From: Mycobacterium asiaticum
GTDB lineage: Bacteria; Actinomycetota; Actinomycetes; Mycobacteriales; Mycobacteriaceae
Direction of reading: 5' to 3'
DNA length: 64,000 bases
NCBI RefSeq assembly: GCF_001673635.1
Contig: NZ_LZMH01000069.1
Location: forward strand, 434,001 to 498,000
Part shown: positions 19,477 to 30,270 of the stretch, piece after piece
Layout of the letters: every line of letters starts with the position of its first letter
Numbering within the stretch: the stretch's first letter is position 1
Program-made: the position numbers and the translations under genes
The notes under the pieces: model-generated
Database searches by the model: none
Told to the model about the DNA's origin: nothing
The model's input: only the letters and a program-made list of their open reading frames with translations

Positions 19477-20151
19477 ATGCAGCAGACAGCGGCCCCGGTG
19501 GTGTACCGGACCACTATCAGGCACGCGCGCCGGGTCCCGGTGCACGGTTCGTTCGAATACCGCAGTTACAGCTGGTATGTGGACATCGACCGACTACCCC
19601 GCCTGCCGTGGTGGGTGCGGCCGTTCGCGCGCCTTGACGGCTCGTTACGCCAACGGCTGGAAGGGCTTTTCGCCGATCGGGACATCCCGCTGCCCGGGGG
19701 ACCGATCACGGCCTTGTTGCAGGCGAGCGGATTCGGTTCCGCCGCCAACCCGCTGAGCATCTTTTGGTGCCATGACCGTGACGGTCAGCTCCGCCACGTG
19801 GTGGCCGACATGCACGACGGCCACGGCGGTCACCGCACGTATCTGCTACCGCCCGCAGATGGGCCGGTGTTGGTCCGCGAGCAGTCGTCGGACCCGCCGA
19901 GTTCGGCGGTGTCCCACTACCTCGTTTCGGCGCCGCAACCCGAGCGGCAGGTGGACATTCGGGTGTCGCAGCACCGTGGTCGCCGGCTGACGTTCACCGC
20001 CGCGCTGTGCGGTGAGCGGTTGCCGGCGTCGGCCTCGCGGATCGCGGTCCTGCATCTCCTCTCGCCGCTGGCGCCGGTGATCGTGACGACCCGCGTCCGA
20101 ATGCAGGGATTCAAAGCCTGGCTACGCCGGGTGCCAGTGGTGCGGCAATGA
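19477..20151 (+). CDS. DUF1365 protein (Rv0448c-like), diverged copy
   Basis: The protein has 224 aa, close to the family length. It shows DUF1365 landmarks: VYRTTIRHARRVPVHGSFEYRSY near the N-terminus, DIDRLPRLPWWVRPFARLDG, and NPLSIFWCHDRDG. The usual family segment around VHNTYGERHAYLL appears as MHDGHGGHRTYLL, and the typical K-x-F-H-V-S-P-F block cannot be found, so this copy is diverged. In M. tuberculosis it lies between Rv0449c and ufaA1, both absent here. The start coincides with the predicted SigK transcription start. Function is unknown; its family often travels with cyclopropane-synthase-like lipid genes. Confidence 0.82.
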   Translation: MQQTAAPVVYRTTIRHARRVPVHGSFEYRSYSWYVDIDRLPRLPWWVRPFARLDGSLRQRLEGLFADRDIPLPGGPITALLQASGFGSAANPLSIFWCHDRDGQLRHVVADMHDGHGGHRTYLLPPADGPVLVREQSSDPPSSAVSHYLVSAPQPERQVDIRVSQHRGRRLTFTAALCGERLPASASRIAVLHLLSPLAPVIVTTRVRMQGFKAWLRRVPVVRQ

Positions 20152-20172
20152 ATGGGGCTAGGCTACCGAGCG

Positions 20173-20736
20173 ATGGACGGACCCCTGCAAACCAGCAGCG
20201 ACCTGGACGCCTTGCTGCGCCGGGTCGCCCGCGGGGACAACGCCGCGTTCGCCGCGTTCTACGACCAGACCAAGACCCGGGTGTACGGACTGGTGACCAG
20301 GGTGTTGCGTGATGGCGGGTACAGCGAGGAGACCACGCAGGAGATCTACCTCGAGGTGTGGCGCACGGCGGCCGACTTCGATTCGGCCAGGGGCTCCGCG
20401 CTTGCTTGGCTGTTGACCATGGCGCATCGACGCGCCATCGACCGGGTACGCAGTGAGCAGGCCGGCAGTCAACGCGAAACACGTTATGGCGTAACCAATC
20501 TGGAGCCCGCCGCCGATGTCGTCGCGGACTCCGCGATCGCCGGCGACGAGCGGCGCCGCGTGCTGCGATGCCTGGAAGGGTTGACCGACACGCAGCGTCA
20601 GTGCATCGAGATGGCCTATTACGGCGGGCTCACTTACGCCGAAGTGTCGCAGCGGCTGGCTGCGAACCTGTCGACGATCAAGTCGCGCATGCGCGACGCG
20701 CTTCGCGGCCTGCGCAACTGTCTGGACGTGGCATGA
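20173..20736 (+). CDS. sigK: ECF sigma factor SigK
   Basis: This ECF sigma factor is 187 aa when started at [11 protein letters not shown], exactly the M. tuberculosis length. The frame begins 21 bases earlier at an ATG that directly follows the DUF1365 stop. Region 2 includes [13 protein letters not shown] and [16 protein letters not shown]. Region 4 is the helix-turn-helix [26 protein letters not shown]. SigK drives mpt70/mpt83-type genes and its own locus. It is held inactive by RskA, whose gene overlaps its stop by four bases (ATGA). Confidence 0.95.
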   Translation: MDGPLQTSSDLDALLRRVARGDNAAFAAFYDQTKTRVYGLVTRVLRDGGYSEETTQEIYLEVWRTAADFDSARGSALAWLLTMAHRRAIDRVRSEQAGSQRETRYGVTNLEPAADVVADSAIAGDERRRVLRCLEGLTDTQRQCIEMAYYGGLTYAEVSQRLAANLSTIKSRMRDALRGLRNCLDVA

Positions 20737-21437
20737 CCGCTCCCGATCACTTCGAGTTGCTCGAGCTCGCCACGCCGTACGCACTGCACGCCATGTCCGA
20801 TGCCGAACGCGCGGATACCGACGCTCGGCTCGCGGCGGCGCCCGGCCCAGTCGCGGCCGCCTTCCACGAGGAGGTGCGCGCCGTCCGCGAGACGATGGCC
20901 TTGGTGGCCTCGACCAACGCCGCCGAGCCGCCGGACCGGCTCCGCGCGGCCGTCCTGGCCGGAGCCGCGTCTACGAAGCCCGATACCGGTCGCCAAAGTC
21001 GTTGGCGGAATACAGTTCTCGCGGCCGCTGCGGCGGTCGTGATCGGGCTTGGCGCGTTCGGACTGGGCACGTTGACGCGGCCGCCCGCCAAACAAACGAT
21101 GGCCGAGCAGGTGCTGGCGGCACCGGATGTGCGCACGGTTTCCCGACCGCTCGGTCCCGGGACGGCGACGGTCATGTTCTCCCGCGACCGCAATGCCGCC
21201 GTACTGGTGATGAACAACGTCCCGCCGCCCGCGCCGGGCACGGTGTACCAGATGTGGCTGGTGGGAGCCAACGGGCCCACGTCGGCCGGCACCATGGGCA
21301 CCACCGCGGTGTCACCGTCGACGAAAGCAATGCTTGGCGATCTGGGCAGCGCAACCGGCCTGGCGTTCACCGTCGAACCCGGCGCCGGATCGGCACAGCC
21401 GACCGGCACTATGCTGGCCGAGCTGCCGCTCAGCTAG
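20733..21437 (+). CDS. rskA: Anti-sigma-K factor RskA
   Basis: The 234-aa membrane anti-sigma factor has a cytoplasmic anti-sigma domain at about residues 1-80 ([21 protein letters not shown]). One membrane helix follows (about 92-114, [21 protein letters not shown]), then a periplasmic domain with the RskA signature [15 protein letters not shown]. It sequesters SigK at the membrane and is destroyed by regulated proteolysis. No frameshift or early stop is present, unlike the defective alleles known from M. bovis. Its 3' end overlaps the converging membrane gene by 8 bases. Confidence 0.94.
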   Translation: MTAPDHFELLELATPYALHAMSDAERADTDARLAAAPGPVAAAFHEEVRAVRETMALVASTNAAEPPDRLRAAVLAGAASTKPDTGRQSRWRNTVLAAAAAVVIGLGAFGLGTLTRPPAKQTMAEQVLAAPDVRTVSRPLGPGTATVMFSRDRNAAVLVMNNVPPPAPGTVYQMWLVGANGPTSAGTMGTTAVSPSTKAMLGDLGSATGLAFTVEPGAGSAQPTGTMLAELPLS

Positions 21438-22284
21438 TACGGCGTCCGGCGAGGCCGCCCATCGCGGCCACGAGCACTCCGAGCAACACCACAACCACGC
21501 CCGCACCCAGAGTCAGGTTGAGCCACAGATGCAGGCTGCTCTCGGCGTGCCCCACCATCACGTCGGCGACCCGGCGGATGTCGCCGGTGGTCCGGTTGAG
21601 CGCCACATTGAGATAGCGGCTGACCATCTCCAGGCCTGCCCATCCGGCCGCGCCGACGAGCAACGCCGAGATGCCCAGGCCGGTGAGCGCCTTGCCCCGG
21701 CGTCGCGCCAGCACCAACGTCAGCAACCCGGACACCGCGCAAACAGCATCCGCGCCGTGGCTCAGCCGCGGACCCCACACGGCCCACGGATGCAGCTCGC
21801 CCTGCCGCAGCGGTTGGGCATCGGTCACGGTCAGCGGGACCGTCAAGGTATCAGGCACGGTGACGCGGTAACCGTTCAACATCTCTCGAAGTGAACCGTC
21901 GTTGAGCATCGGCGCCACGTCGATGACCAGCTGGTCGCCGCCGGCGTGCGGAGCGCTGAACAGCCAGCTGTGCGCCGCCCGGTTCACCTGAGCGAACAGC
22001 GGCGGGAACGCCGGGCCGCTGGTGAAGGCGTTCGCGACGAAGCGGATCCGGGAGCTGTCCACCGACCCGGTGCCGCCGCTGCGCTCGGTGACCAGTGCCG
22101 TCGCCCGGGCGGTCAGTTCGGCCGCCATGGCCGCCTGCAGATTCGGATCCTGCGCGGCACGTTCGGCCAGTCGCGTATAGCCGTCCTCGTCGATGACGTT
22201 GTACTGCGCCCACAACGCGGGGACGGCGACGGCCAGCGCAACGGTGGCGGCCAGCCAGCAGACCAGGGCCCCGAGGAAGCGCAC
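21430..22284 (-). CDS. Membrane protein of unknown function, 284 aa
   Basis: The protein has an N-terminal helix (about residues 5-27) and an extracytoplasmic domain of roughly 140 residues with [19 protein letters not shown] and [13 protein letters not shown]. Three helices close the protein (about 182-200, 206-225 and 255-275). The layout resembles two-part membrane proteins with an exported loop, but no family was recognised. It starts 10 bases after the DinB-like gene, so VOC, DinB-like and this gene probably form one operon. Its stop overlaps the end of rskA. Confidence 0.75.
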   Translation of the reverse strand: MRFLGALVCWLAATVALAVAVPALWAQYNVIDEDGYTRLAERAAQDPNLQAAMAAELTARATALVTERSGGTGSVDSSRIRFVANAFTSGPAFPPLFAQVNRAAHSWLFSAPHAGGDQLVIDVAPMLNDGSLREMLNGYRVTVPDTLTVPLTVTDAQPLRQGELHPWAVWGPRLSHGADAVCAVSGLLTLVLARRRGKALTGLGISALLVGAAGWAGLEMVSRYLNVALNRTTGDIRRVADVMVGHAESSLHLWLNLTLGAGVVVVLLGVLVAAMGGLAGRRTS

Positions 22285-22294
22285 GCGAAGGAAT

Positions 22295-22813
22295 CTACTG
22301 TGCGATACCCCGCAGGTACGCCGCCTGCCCGAGGTGCTGTGCGCAGTCGTCGATGATGCTGATCAGCCGCGCGCTCGCCGTCACCGGCGGGTCCCAGTTG
22401 GTGTCGACGACGCGCGCGAGTTCCTCCGGGGTGACCCTGGCGACGTACTCGAGCGTGAGCTCATGCACCGCGCGGTAGTACCCGGCCAGCAGGTCGGCGG
22501 GCGCGTGCACCTTGGCCACGTCGTCGGGGCTGTGCCCATAACCGGTGTCGTTGCGGGGCAGGTCGAGCCCGAACCGATCCACCCAGCCGTCGCGGATCCA
22601 CACCTGCTCGATGCCGGCGATGTCGGCCAGCTGAATGTCCTGCACCCGCGCGCTGTGCCACACCAGCCAGGCGATGCTGTTGGCATTCGCCGCCGGACGG
22701 TAGTCGGCGACCGCGTCGGTGAGGCCGTCGGTGACCTCGTCGGCGTGCTCGATCAGTCGGGTGAACGCGTCGCGCAGCAATTCCTGGGCGGCAGCGGCAT
22801 CGGAGGTGGCCAT
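22295..22813 (-). CDS. DinB/DUF664 family protein (Rv0443-like)
   Basis: The 172-aa protein has the four-helix DinB_2 fold pattern and the three metal-ligand histidines at the usual spacing: WLVWHSARVQD, YYRAVHELTLEY and DDCAQHLGQAAYL. Actinobacterial relatives are metal-dependent thiol transferases or isomerases, several of which use mycothiol. It matches Rv0443 (171 aa) in length and position relative to rskA. Substrate is unknown. It lies between a VOC gene and a membrane gene with about 10-base gaps. Confidence 0.88.
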   Translation of the reverse strand: MATSDAAAAQELLRDAFTRLIEHADEVTDGLTDAVADYRPAANANSIAWLVWHSARVQDIQLADIAGIEQVWIRDGWVDRFGLDLPRNDTGYGHSPDDVAKVHAPADLLAGYYRAVHELTLEYVARVTPEELARVVDTNWDPPVTASARLISIIDDCAQHLGQAAYLRGIAQ

Positions 22814-22823
22814 CTACCCGACC

Positions 22824-23195
22824 CTACGGGCCGCCGTGCCAGACCGCTTCGACGTTGTTGCCGTCGGGGTCGCGCACGAAGGCGCCGAAGTAGCCCGGAT
22901 GGTATTCCGGCCAGAGCCGTGGTGCATGCAGTGATTCGGCGCCGAGTCCGACGGCCGCATCGTGGAAGGCCCGCACCGCGTCCTCGCCGGCCGCCTGGAA
23001 CGCGACGTGGATTTCCCGGTTGGGCCCCATGCCCGTTCCGTCGGCGATCCAGAACGCCGGATGCCCGTCGCGGCCGTAGCCGATCGCTTCACCGAAATCG
23101 AGCTGCCGGGTATAGCCGAGCACGCCTAGCACGGTGTCGTAGAAGTGCTGGGATTTGCCGTAGTCGGCACAGTTGATACCGAGGTGATCGATCAC
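22824..23195 (-). CDS. VOC/glyoxalase-family protein
   Basis: Starting at the GTG that encodes VIDHLGINC, the protein has 123 aa. It has the VOC betaalphabetabetabeta pattern: IDHLGINCADYGKSQHFYD, HVAFQAAGEDAVRAFHDAA and GYFGAFVRDPDGNNVEAVWH. The metal-ligand-like residues H (position 3-4), H (HVAF) and E (NNVEAVWH) are present. VOC enzymes include glyoxalases, dioxygenases and antibiotic-resistance proteins, and the substrate here cannot be told. An alternative start at 23225 would add ten residues and nearly touch the divergent amidohydrolase. Confidence 0.85.
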   Translation of the reverse strand: MIDHLGINCADYGKSQHFYDTVLGVLGYTRQLDFGEAIGYGRDGHPAFWIADGTGMGPNREIHVAFQAAGEDAVRAFHDAAVGLGAESLHAPRLWPEYHPGYFGAFVRDPDGNNVEAVWHGGP

Positions 23196-23242
23196 AGCGC
23201 CGATCCTGGCACGACCCACCGACACGGTCGTAGATTGTTTAG

Positions 23243-24967
23243 GTGAACTATGACCTTTTCATCCGCAACGGCACCATCGTCGACGGGTCGGGGGGTGAGC
23301 CGTACGTCGGTGACATCGCCGTGAAGGACGGTGTCATCGCGGCGGTGGGCACCGTGAGTGGCGAGGCGACCCGGGAAATCGATGCGACCGGCCTGCTGGT
23401 CACACCGGGCTTCGTCGATCTGCACACCCACTACGACGGTCAGGCCATCTGGTCGGACCGGCTGACTCCGTCCTCGGCGCACGGGGTGACCACGGTGGTG
23501 ATGGGCAACTGCGGAGTCGGCTTCGCGCCGTGCCGTCAGGAAGACCACGACGTGCTCGTCGACGTGATGGCGGGCGTAGAGGACATTCCCGGCGTCGTCA
23601 TGACCGACGGTCTGCCGTGGACCTGGGAGACCTTCCCGGAGTTCATGGACGCACTGGAGGCGGGCAAGCGCGACATTGACGTCGCCGCGTATCTGCCGCA
23701 TTCGCCGCTGCGGGTGTTTGTGATGGGCCAGCGCGGCGCTGACCGCGAACCGGCGACGCCGGAGGATCTGGCGACGATGCGGCGACTGGCCCGGGAGGCA
23801 ATCGAGGTCGGGGCCCTGGGGTTCGCGTCGTCCCGGTTGACCATCCACAAGACCGAGAGCGGCGCCGCGATTCCCAGCTACGACGCCGCCCGCGAGGAGA
23901 TCGAAGAGATCGCCCGCGGGGTGGCCGACGGTGGCGGCGGACTGCTGCAGTTCGTGCCGGACATTCCTGCCGGGGGCTACCAGCCCGTTTTGCAGACGGT
24001 GTTCGACGTCGCCGAGGACGTCGGGCTGCCGGTGACCTTCACCCTGATCGTCGGCAACACCGGGGATCCGTTCTGGCCGGACGCGATCACGATGGTCGAG
24101 AAGGCGAACGCCGCGGGCGGGGACATCACCGCGCAGCTGTTGCCGCGTCCGATCGGGTTGATAATCGGCTTGCAACTGTCCGCCAACCCGTTCGTGCTCT
24201 ATCCGAGCTACCGGGAGATCGCGGACCTACCGCTGGCCGAGCGTGTTGCCGAGATGCGCAAACCTGAGGTCAGGGCTCGCATCCTGGCGGACAAGCCCGG
24301 CACCGGGCATCCGATCCTGTACGTCGCGCAGGCCTGGGACTGGATTTACCCGCTCGGCGACAACCCGAACTACGAGCCGTCGCCCTCGGAGAGCATCGGC
24401 GCCCGGGCTCGCGCACGCGGGGTCAGCCCGCTCGAGGAGGCGTACGACCGTCTGCTCGACGACGAGGGGCGAGCCATGCTGATGGTGGCCATGAGCAACC
24501 TGGAGAACAACTCGCTGGACACCGTCGGCAACCTTCTGCACCGCGACGACGTGGTGCTGGGCCTGGGCGACGGTGGTGCGCACTACGGCATGATCTGCGA
24601 TGCCAGCTACTCGACGTACTTCCTGGCGCACTGGGCGCGGGACCGCAAATCCGGGCGGTTCACGGTCAGCGAAGCCGTCCGCGAACTCACCGCCGTGCCG
24701 GCACGGGTGGCGGGGCTCTTCGACCGCGGCCGGATCGGCGTCGGCTACAAAGCGGATCTGAACGTGATCGACCACGCCGCGCTGCGACTACACAAGCCGA
24801 TCATCATCCATGACCTGCCCGCGGGCGGGCGCCGGCTGGACCAGACGGCCGACGGGTACGTGGCCACGGTGGTTTCCGGCGAGATCATCGCGGAGCGCGG
24901 CGCGCCTACCGCCGCCCGTCCCGGTCGACTCGTTCGGGGTCGGCAGGCCGCACCCGTGCCGGTCTGA
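23243..24967 (+). CDS. Amidohydrolase, N-acyl-D-amino-acid deacylase-like
   Basis: This is a 574-aa amidohydrolase-3 protein with a GTG start. The N-terminal IRNGTIVDGSGGEPYVGDIAV is the small beta domain. HTHYDGQ (about residue 61) supplies two metal ligands. MGNCGVGFAP matches the D-aminoacylase GNCG motif with its metal-ligand Cys, and GDGGAHYGMICDASY near residue 450 carries the catalytic Asp. The family hydrolyses N-acyl-D-amino acids, dihydropyrimidine-like rings or related amides. Substrate is not determinable. It is divergent from the VOC gene. Confidence 0.87.
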   Translation: MNYDLFIRNGTIVDGSGGEPYVGDIAVKDGVIAAVGTVSGEATREIDATGLLVTPGFVDLHTHYDGQAIWSDRLTPSSAHGVTTVVMGNCGVGFAPCRQEDHDVLVDVMAGVEDIPGVVMTDGLPWTWETFPEFMDALEAGKRDIDVAAYLPHSPLRVFVMGQRGADREPATPEDLATMRRLAREAIEVGALGFASSRLTIHKTESGAAIPSYDAAREEIEEIARGVADGGGGLLQFVPDIPAGGYQPVLQTVFDVAEDVGLPVTFTLIVGNTGDPFWPDAITMVEKANAAGGDITAQLLPRPIGLIIGLQLSANPFVLYPSYREIADLPLAERVAEMRKPEVRARILADKPGTGHPILYVAQAWDWIYPLGDNPNYEPSPSESIGARARARGVSPLEEAYDRLLDDEGRAMLMVAMSNLENNSLDTVGNLLHRDDVVLGLGDGGAHYGMICDASYSTYFLAHWARDRKSGRFTVSEAVRELTAVPARVAGLFDRGRIGVGYKADLNVIDHAALRLHKPIIIHDLPAGGRRLDQTADGYVATVVSGEIIAERGAPTAARPGRLVRGRQAAPVPV

Positions 24968-25062
24968 GCTTTCTAAGGCGGGGGTCCGCGCTCCTTGGAA
25001 TTAGCTGCACCGGGATATCCAATCCGCCCACGTTAACGGCCTTCGGCGGGTAGGTTGAGTTG

Positions 25063-26556
25063 GTGACAAGCCCGCATTTCGCGTGGTTGCCGCCAGAAAT
25101 CAACTCGGCACTGATGTTCGCCGGTCCCGGCGCGGGACCGCTGCTGGCGGCTGCCTCAGCGTGGAGCGGTTTGGCCGAGGAATTGGTTTCGGCGGTGTCA
25201 TCTTTCGGCCAGGTAACCGAGGAATTGACAAACGGGTCCTGGCAGGGCGCGTCGGCCGCGGCCATGATGGTCGTCGCCACGCAGTACATGGGCTGGCTGA
25301 GCGCGGCGGCGGTCCAGGCGGAGCAGGCCGCCGCACAGGCGACGGCGACGGCGTCCGCCTTCGAAGCCGCGCTGGCCGCGACCGTGCAGCCCGCCGTCGT
25401 CGCAGCAAACCGTGGCCTGGTGCAAATGTTGGCGTCGACCAACTTCTTCGGCATGAACTGGCCGGCGATCATGGACACCGAATCCGCCTACGAGCAAATG
25501 TGGGCGCTGGACGTGGCCGCGATGGCGAACTATCACTTCGACGCATCGGCGGCGGCCGCCCAGCTGGCGCCGTGGCAGCAGGTGCTGCGCAACCTCGGCA
25601 TCGACATCGGCAAGAACGGGCAGATCAACTTCGGCTTCGGCAACAGCGGCAGCGGCAACATCGGTAACTACAACGTCGGCAACAACAACCTGGGCAGCGG
25701 CAATACCGGTAGCAGCAATATCGGTAGCGGCAACACCGGCAGCGGCAATATCGGCATCGGGAACACCGGCAACAACAACCTCGGGTTCGGCAACCTCGGA
25801 AGCAATAACCTGGGCTTTGCTAACACCGGCAGCGACGCGCTCGGCTTCGGGCTGACCGGCGACAACAAGTTCGGCTTCGGCGGGTTCAACTCCGGCAGTG
25901 GCAATACCGGCTTCGGGAATTCCGGCACTGGCAACACCGGATTCTTCAACTCCGGCAACGGCAACATGGGGGTCGGCAACTCCGGTTCGTTGAACGCCGG
26001 TCTGGGCAACTCCGGATCTATCAACGGCGGCTTGGGCGGCGCCATGAACTACTGGCGCTCAGGGTTCACCGACGGGCTGGGCAACATGGTTGGCGCCGAA
26101 GGACTGGCCAACTCAGCGCATTACGCGACCGGCGGGTTGGGCACGGCTGCGCTGAGCTCTGGACTGTTGGGGTCGGCCCTGGCCAACACCGGCGGGCTGC
26201 ACTCCGGCCTGGTGGGCGCGTTGAACTCGGGGCTGAACACCGCACCCGCGGTCGCCCCGGCCGCCGCCACAGGTCCCGTTGTCGACGCAGGCAGCCCAGG
26301 GTCCGTGACAGCCAACCCGACCAGCAGTGCGGCGGCCAACGCCGGGTTGCGGACCTCCCCAGGGGGCCCGGTCACCGGCTTCGTCAGCCCCGGCAGCGCC
26401 GAACAGGGTGTGCGGACGACCCTCGGTCGCGATCCTGGTCTCGGCAACCCGAACCTGCCGAATTCAGGCATTCCGAAGTCGAACTTCTACCCGGACGCGG
26501 GACGCGACACGGGTGATCAAAGCCGGATCATCAAGTTCCCGATCCGGTCGGAGTAG
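25063..26556 (+). CDS. PPE10: PPE10-type PPE-MPTR protein
   Basis: The GTG at 25063 gives SPHFAWLPPEINSALMFAG; a TTG three bases earlier is the only alternative. Residues 1-180 form the PPE domain, with the PPE motif at about 10-12 and the WxG-type turn GSWQGASA. A MPTR region of Asn-Gly pentapeptides follows (about residues 188-330). The C-terminal tail is Pro/Gly/Ser-rich and ends SNFYPDAGRD near the end. Close agreement of the PPE domain and of GIPKSNFYP with Rv0442c supports PPE10. Such proteins are exported by ESX-5 and sit in the capsule or outer envelope. No PE partner is adjacent. Confidence 0.93.
   Translation: MTSPHFAWLPPEINSALMFAGPGAGPLLAAASAWSGLAEELVSAVSSFGQVTEELTNGSWQGASAAAMMVVATQYMGWLSAAAVQAEQAAAQATATASAFEAALAATVQPAVVAANRGLVQMLASTNFFGMNWPAIMDTESAYEQMWALDVAAMANYHFDASAAAAQLAPWQQVLRNLGIDIGKNGQINFGFGNSGSGNIGNYNVGNNNLGSGNTGSSNIGSGNTGSGNIGIGNTGNNNLGFGNLGSNNLGFANTGSDALGFGLTGDNKFGFGGFNSGSGNTGFGNSGTGNTGFFNSGNGNMGVGNSGSLNAGLGNSGSINGGLGGAMNYWRSGFTDGLGNMVGAEGLANSAHYATGGLGTAALSSGLLGSALANTGGLHSGLVGALNSGLNTAPAVAPAAATGPVVDAGSPGSVTANPTSSAAANAGLRTSPGGPVTGFVSPGSAEQGVRTTLGRDPGLGNPNLPNSGIPKSNFYPDAGRDTGDQSRIIKFPIRSE
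25622..26030 (+). repeat. MPTR pentapeptide repeats in PPE10
   Basis: Tandem, imperfect 15-bp units encode N-x-G-x-G-type pentapeptides (GNSGSGNIGN, GNTGSSNIGS and so on), about 27 in a row. Such arrays are prone to slippage and length variation between strains. One unit series is interrupted near 25830-25890 by ALGFGLTGDNKFGFGGFN, a conserved break in PPE10-type proteins. Confidence 0.85.
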
Positions 26557-26577
26557 CCCGCGGCCTATTCTCGGCTC

Positions 26578-26988
26578 ATGGGTGCGAAAACCGCGAAAAA
26601 GGTGGACCTCGAGCGGCTGGCGGCAGCGCTGCCCGACTTCCCGTTCGGCTATCTGGTCAGCGTCGACGACGACTACCGCGTGCACACCGTGACGGTCGAG
26701 CCGACGCTGCGCGGGGCCGTGCTGGATGTGGGGATGGTGGGAGGGGGGACCCGCCGGAACCTGGCTCGTCGCGGCTCGGTCACCGTGCTGTGGCCGCCGG
26801 CTGAGCCGGGCGGTTACTCACTGATCGTGGACGGCACCGCGGAAGTCTCCGACGACGACCCCGACGCCGACACCGCCCACTGCGTGGTGGTGCCTACCCG
26901 CGCGTTACTGCACCGCAACGCCGACGCCCCATCGGTGGCCAAGGGCTGCCTGCACGACTGCGTGGTGTTTTCGGTGCCGGCTCAGTGA
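26578..26988 (+). CDS. FMN-binding split-barrel-like protein (Rv0441c-like)
   Basis: The 136-aa protein looks like a pyridoxamine-phosphate-oxidase-type split barrel. The pattern runs [27 protein letters not shown], then [20 protein letters not shown], then [10 protein letters not shown]. The [11 protein letters not shown] segment resembles a flavin-phosphate site. Two cysteines occur near the C-terminus (GCLHDC). It corresponds in place to Rv0441c, next to PPE10. It starts 21 bases after the PPE10 stop and overlaps the next gene by four bases, which implies an operon. Cofactor and activity are inferred only. Confidence 0.7.
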   Translation: MGAKTAKKVDLERLAAALPDFPFGYLVSVDDDYRVHTVTVEPTLRGAVLDVGMVGGGTRRNLARRGSVTVLWPPAEPGGYSLIVDGTAEVSDDDPDADTAHCVVVPTRALLHRNADAPSVAKGCLHDCVVFSVPAQ

Positions 26989-27548
26989 GCCGGATACAAC
27001 CGCTCGCTCCGCCGTGGAGTGAAGAAGACGCCGCCGGCATCAACAGCTGGGGGCACCCGGACCGGGCCTACGAGCCACTGCTGTTGGTGCGTTGCCTGCA
27101 GCGTCATCCGACGCTGGCCGCCCGGCTACGCAAGCTTGGCGAATCGCTGTACGTTGCCGCGCTGCTGCCGGCCCGGACGCGCACGCTCGCGATATTGCGG
27201 ATCTGCGCACTGGTGGGTTGCGCGTACGAATGGGGTGGCCAGGCGGCGTTCTGGGGGCCGATCGCGGGAGTCGCTTTCGAGGAGTGCGACGCGCTGGTCA
27301 CCGGCGGACCGGACGACCCGCGGTGGAGCCCGGCCGAGCGGACACTGATCGGTGCAGTGGACGAATTGGAGCGCACCGGCTCGTGGTCGGAGGCGACTTG
27401 GACAGAACTGGGGCGCTTCCTCAACGACGAGCAACGGATCGAATTGCTCGCGGCCGTCGGCTGGTACCGGACCATTTGCACGCTGTGCAATGCGCTGGCC
27501 CTGCCGCTGGAGGGCTGGATGCGGCGCTGGCCGGGTTCAGCTGAGTGA
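26985..27548 (+). CDS. Carboxymuconolactone decarboxylase/AhpD-like protein
   Basis: The GTG start overlaps the preceding stop (GTGA). The 187-aa protein has an all-helical CMD-like pattern: [23 protein letters not shown] at residues 59-81, then a [14 protein letters not shown] motif and [20 protein letters not shown]. Classical AhpD has a CxxC pair; here only one Cys is in the first motif and a CTLC pair lies in the last helix, so peroxidase activity is uncertain. No such gene is known to me at this place in M. tuberculosis. The 3' end overlaps the converging SDR gene by 12 bases. Confidence 0.75.
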   Translation: MSRIQPLAPPWSEEDAAGINSWGHPDRAYEPLLLVRCLQRHPTLAARLRKLGESLYVAALLPARTRTLAILRICALVGCAYEWGGQAAFWGPIAGVAFEECDALVTGGPDDPRWSPAERTLIGAVDELERTGSWSEATWTELGRFLNDEQRIELLAAVGWYRTICTLCNALALPLEGWMRRWPGSAE

Positions 27549-28361
27549 GAGGTCCCTTTTGAGACCCGGGTGCTGGCTCTTCAGCAGCGGGAGTAACAGC
27601 CGTCGCGGCATGAACTGCAAGAGGCGCGCGCTGATGTGGCTGGGCAGCCCGGGGAGCACCGTGCCCTTGTCGGTGTCGAGTGCGTCCACTCCAGCGCGCG
27701 CCACCTCCCGTGACGGCATCCACATGAATTTAGGGAAAGCGTCGGCGAACGTCTTCTCATCCATGCCCGCCTTCACCAGGAATTCGGTGCGGACCGGCCC
27801 CGGGCACAGCAGGGCAACGGTGATGCCGGTGCCCGCGAGCTCACCACCCAGCCCCTCGGTGTAGGAGTGCACGAACGCCTTGCTGGCGGCGTAGCCGACC
27901 TGCCCTGGGAACGGGTGGAAGCCGGCGGTGGAGCCGACGTTGAGGATTGCGCCGCGGCCGCGCGGCACCATCTGTTGCACGGCCCGGGTGCACAGGTCGA
28001 CGACCGCCTCGACGTTGACTCGCACCTGCGCGATCTCGTTGTCGACTTCCGTCTTCGTCACCGACCCGATGGTGCCGAGGCCCGCGTTGTTGACCAGGAT
28101 GTCGACGGTCAGCCCACGGCTTTCGAGGTCGTCGAACAACTGGGCGCGAGCGGCGGCGTCGGAGACATCACAGCTGATGACCTCGACGCGGACATTCTTG
28201 TTGAGTTCACCGGCCAGCTCACGCAGCCGATCTTCCCGGCGGGCGACCAGCGTGACGCCGTAGCCGCGGTGCGCGAGCTCGCGCGCGATGTCGGCGCCGA
28301 TGCCCGAGGACGCGCCGGTGACGACGGCGGTAGTGGTGGGTGAGGGAGGCGGAAGGGTCAC
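27537..28361 (-). CDS. Short-chain dehydrogenase/reductase
   Basis: The 274-aa SDR has the nucleotide motif TGASSGIG (about residues 15-22), the structural motif NNAG at about 92, and the catalytic set S (NVGSTAGF), Y and K (YAASK). The residues after the glycine motif, LVARREDRLRELAGELN, carry Arg residues that favour NADP(H). After the catalytic core comes CPGPVRTEF. A C-terminal extension with MPRRLLLPLLKSQHPG may associate with membranes. Substrate is unknown. It lies between the CMD gene and the groEL2 terminator, and is transcribed convergently to the former. Confidence 0.9.
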   Translation of the reverse strand: MTLPPPSPTTTAVVTGASSGIGADIARELAHRGYGVTLVARREDRLRELAGELNKNVRVEVISCDVSDAAARAQLFDDLESRGLTVDILVNNAGLGTIGSVTKTEVDNEIAQVRVNVEAVVDLCTRAVQQMVPRGRGAILNVGSTAGFHPFPGQVGYAASKAFVHSYTEGLGGELAGTGITVALLCPGPVRTEFLVKAGMDEKTFADAFPKFMWMPSREVARAGVDALDTDKGTVLPGLPSHISARLLQFMPRRLLLPLLKSQHPGLKRDLSLS

Positions 28362-28446
28362 GCGTACAACCTACTGGCGGTGACTGTGGGCTGGCTGTCG
28401 GTTGGAGGCCCACGCTCGGCGCCAAATCGCGACAAGAGCGGAGACG

Positions 28447-28480
28447 AAAAAGCCCGGTCCCTCGAGAGGGAACCGGGCTT
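28447..28480 (-). terminator. Intrinsic terminator of groEL2
   Basis: On the minus strand, beginning 16 bases after the groEL2 stop, AAGCCCGG and CCGGGCTT enclose an inner stem TCCCT/AGGGA. A run of five T follows. This is a canonical rho-independent terminator, a form uncommon in mycobacteria. Confidence 0.9.
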
Positions 28481-28495
28481 CTCCGTAGAAGGGAC

Positions 28496-30172
<1,677 letters not shown>

Positions 30173-30236
30173 TTACTTACGCTGGCCGGGCGCAGTGCCC
30201 GCGACGGACGACCAGAGTGGCCTCACCGTCCCGACC

Positions 30237-30262
30237 TGGCACTCGCCGGTCGCGAGTGCCAA
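30237..30262. promoter_or_regulatory. CIRCE element 1 (HrcA operator) upstream of groEL2
   Basis: TGGCACTC at 30237-30244 and GAGTGCCA at 30254-30261 form a perfect inverted repeat around a 9-base spacer. This matches the CIRCE layout (TTAGCACTC-N9-GAGTGCTAA) with G for A at the third position of each arm. It lies about 115 bases upstream of the groEL2 start. Confidence 0.88.
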
Positions 30263-30270
30263 CGTCATTC

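Noticed and set aside
25622-26030. MPTR repeat as a non-coding tandem repeat
   Set aside because: The units keep the reading frame and encode the Asn-Gly repeats of PPE10, so they are part of the protein.
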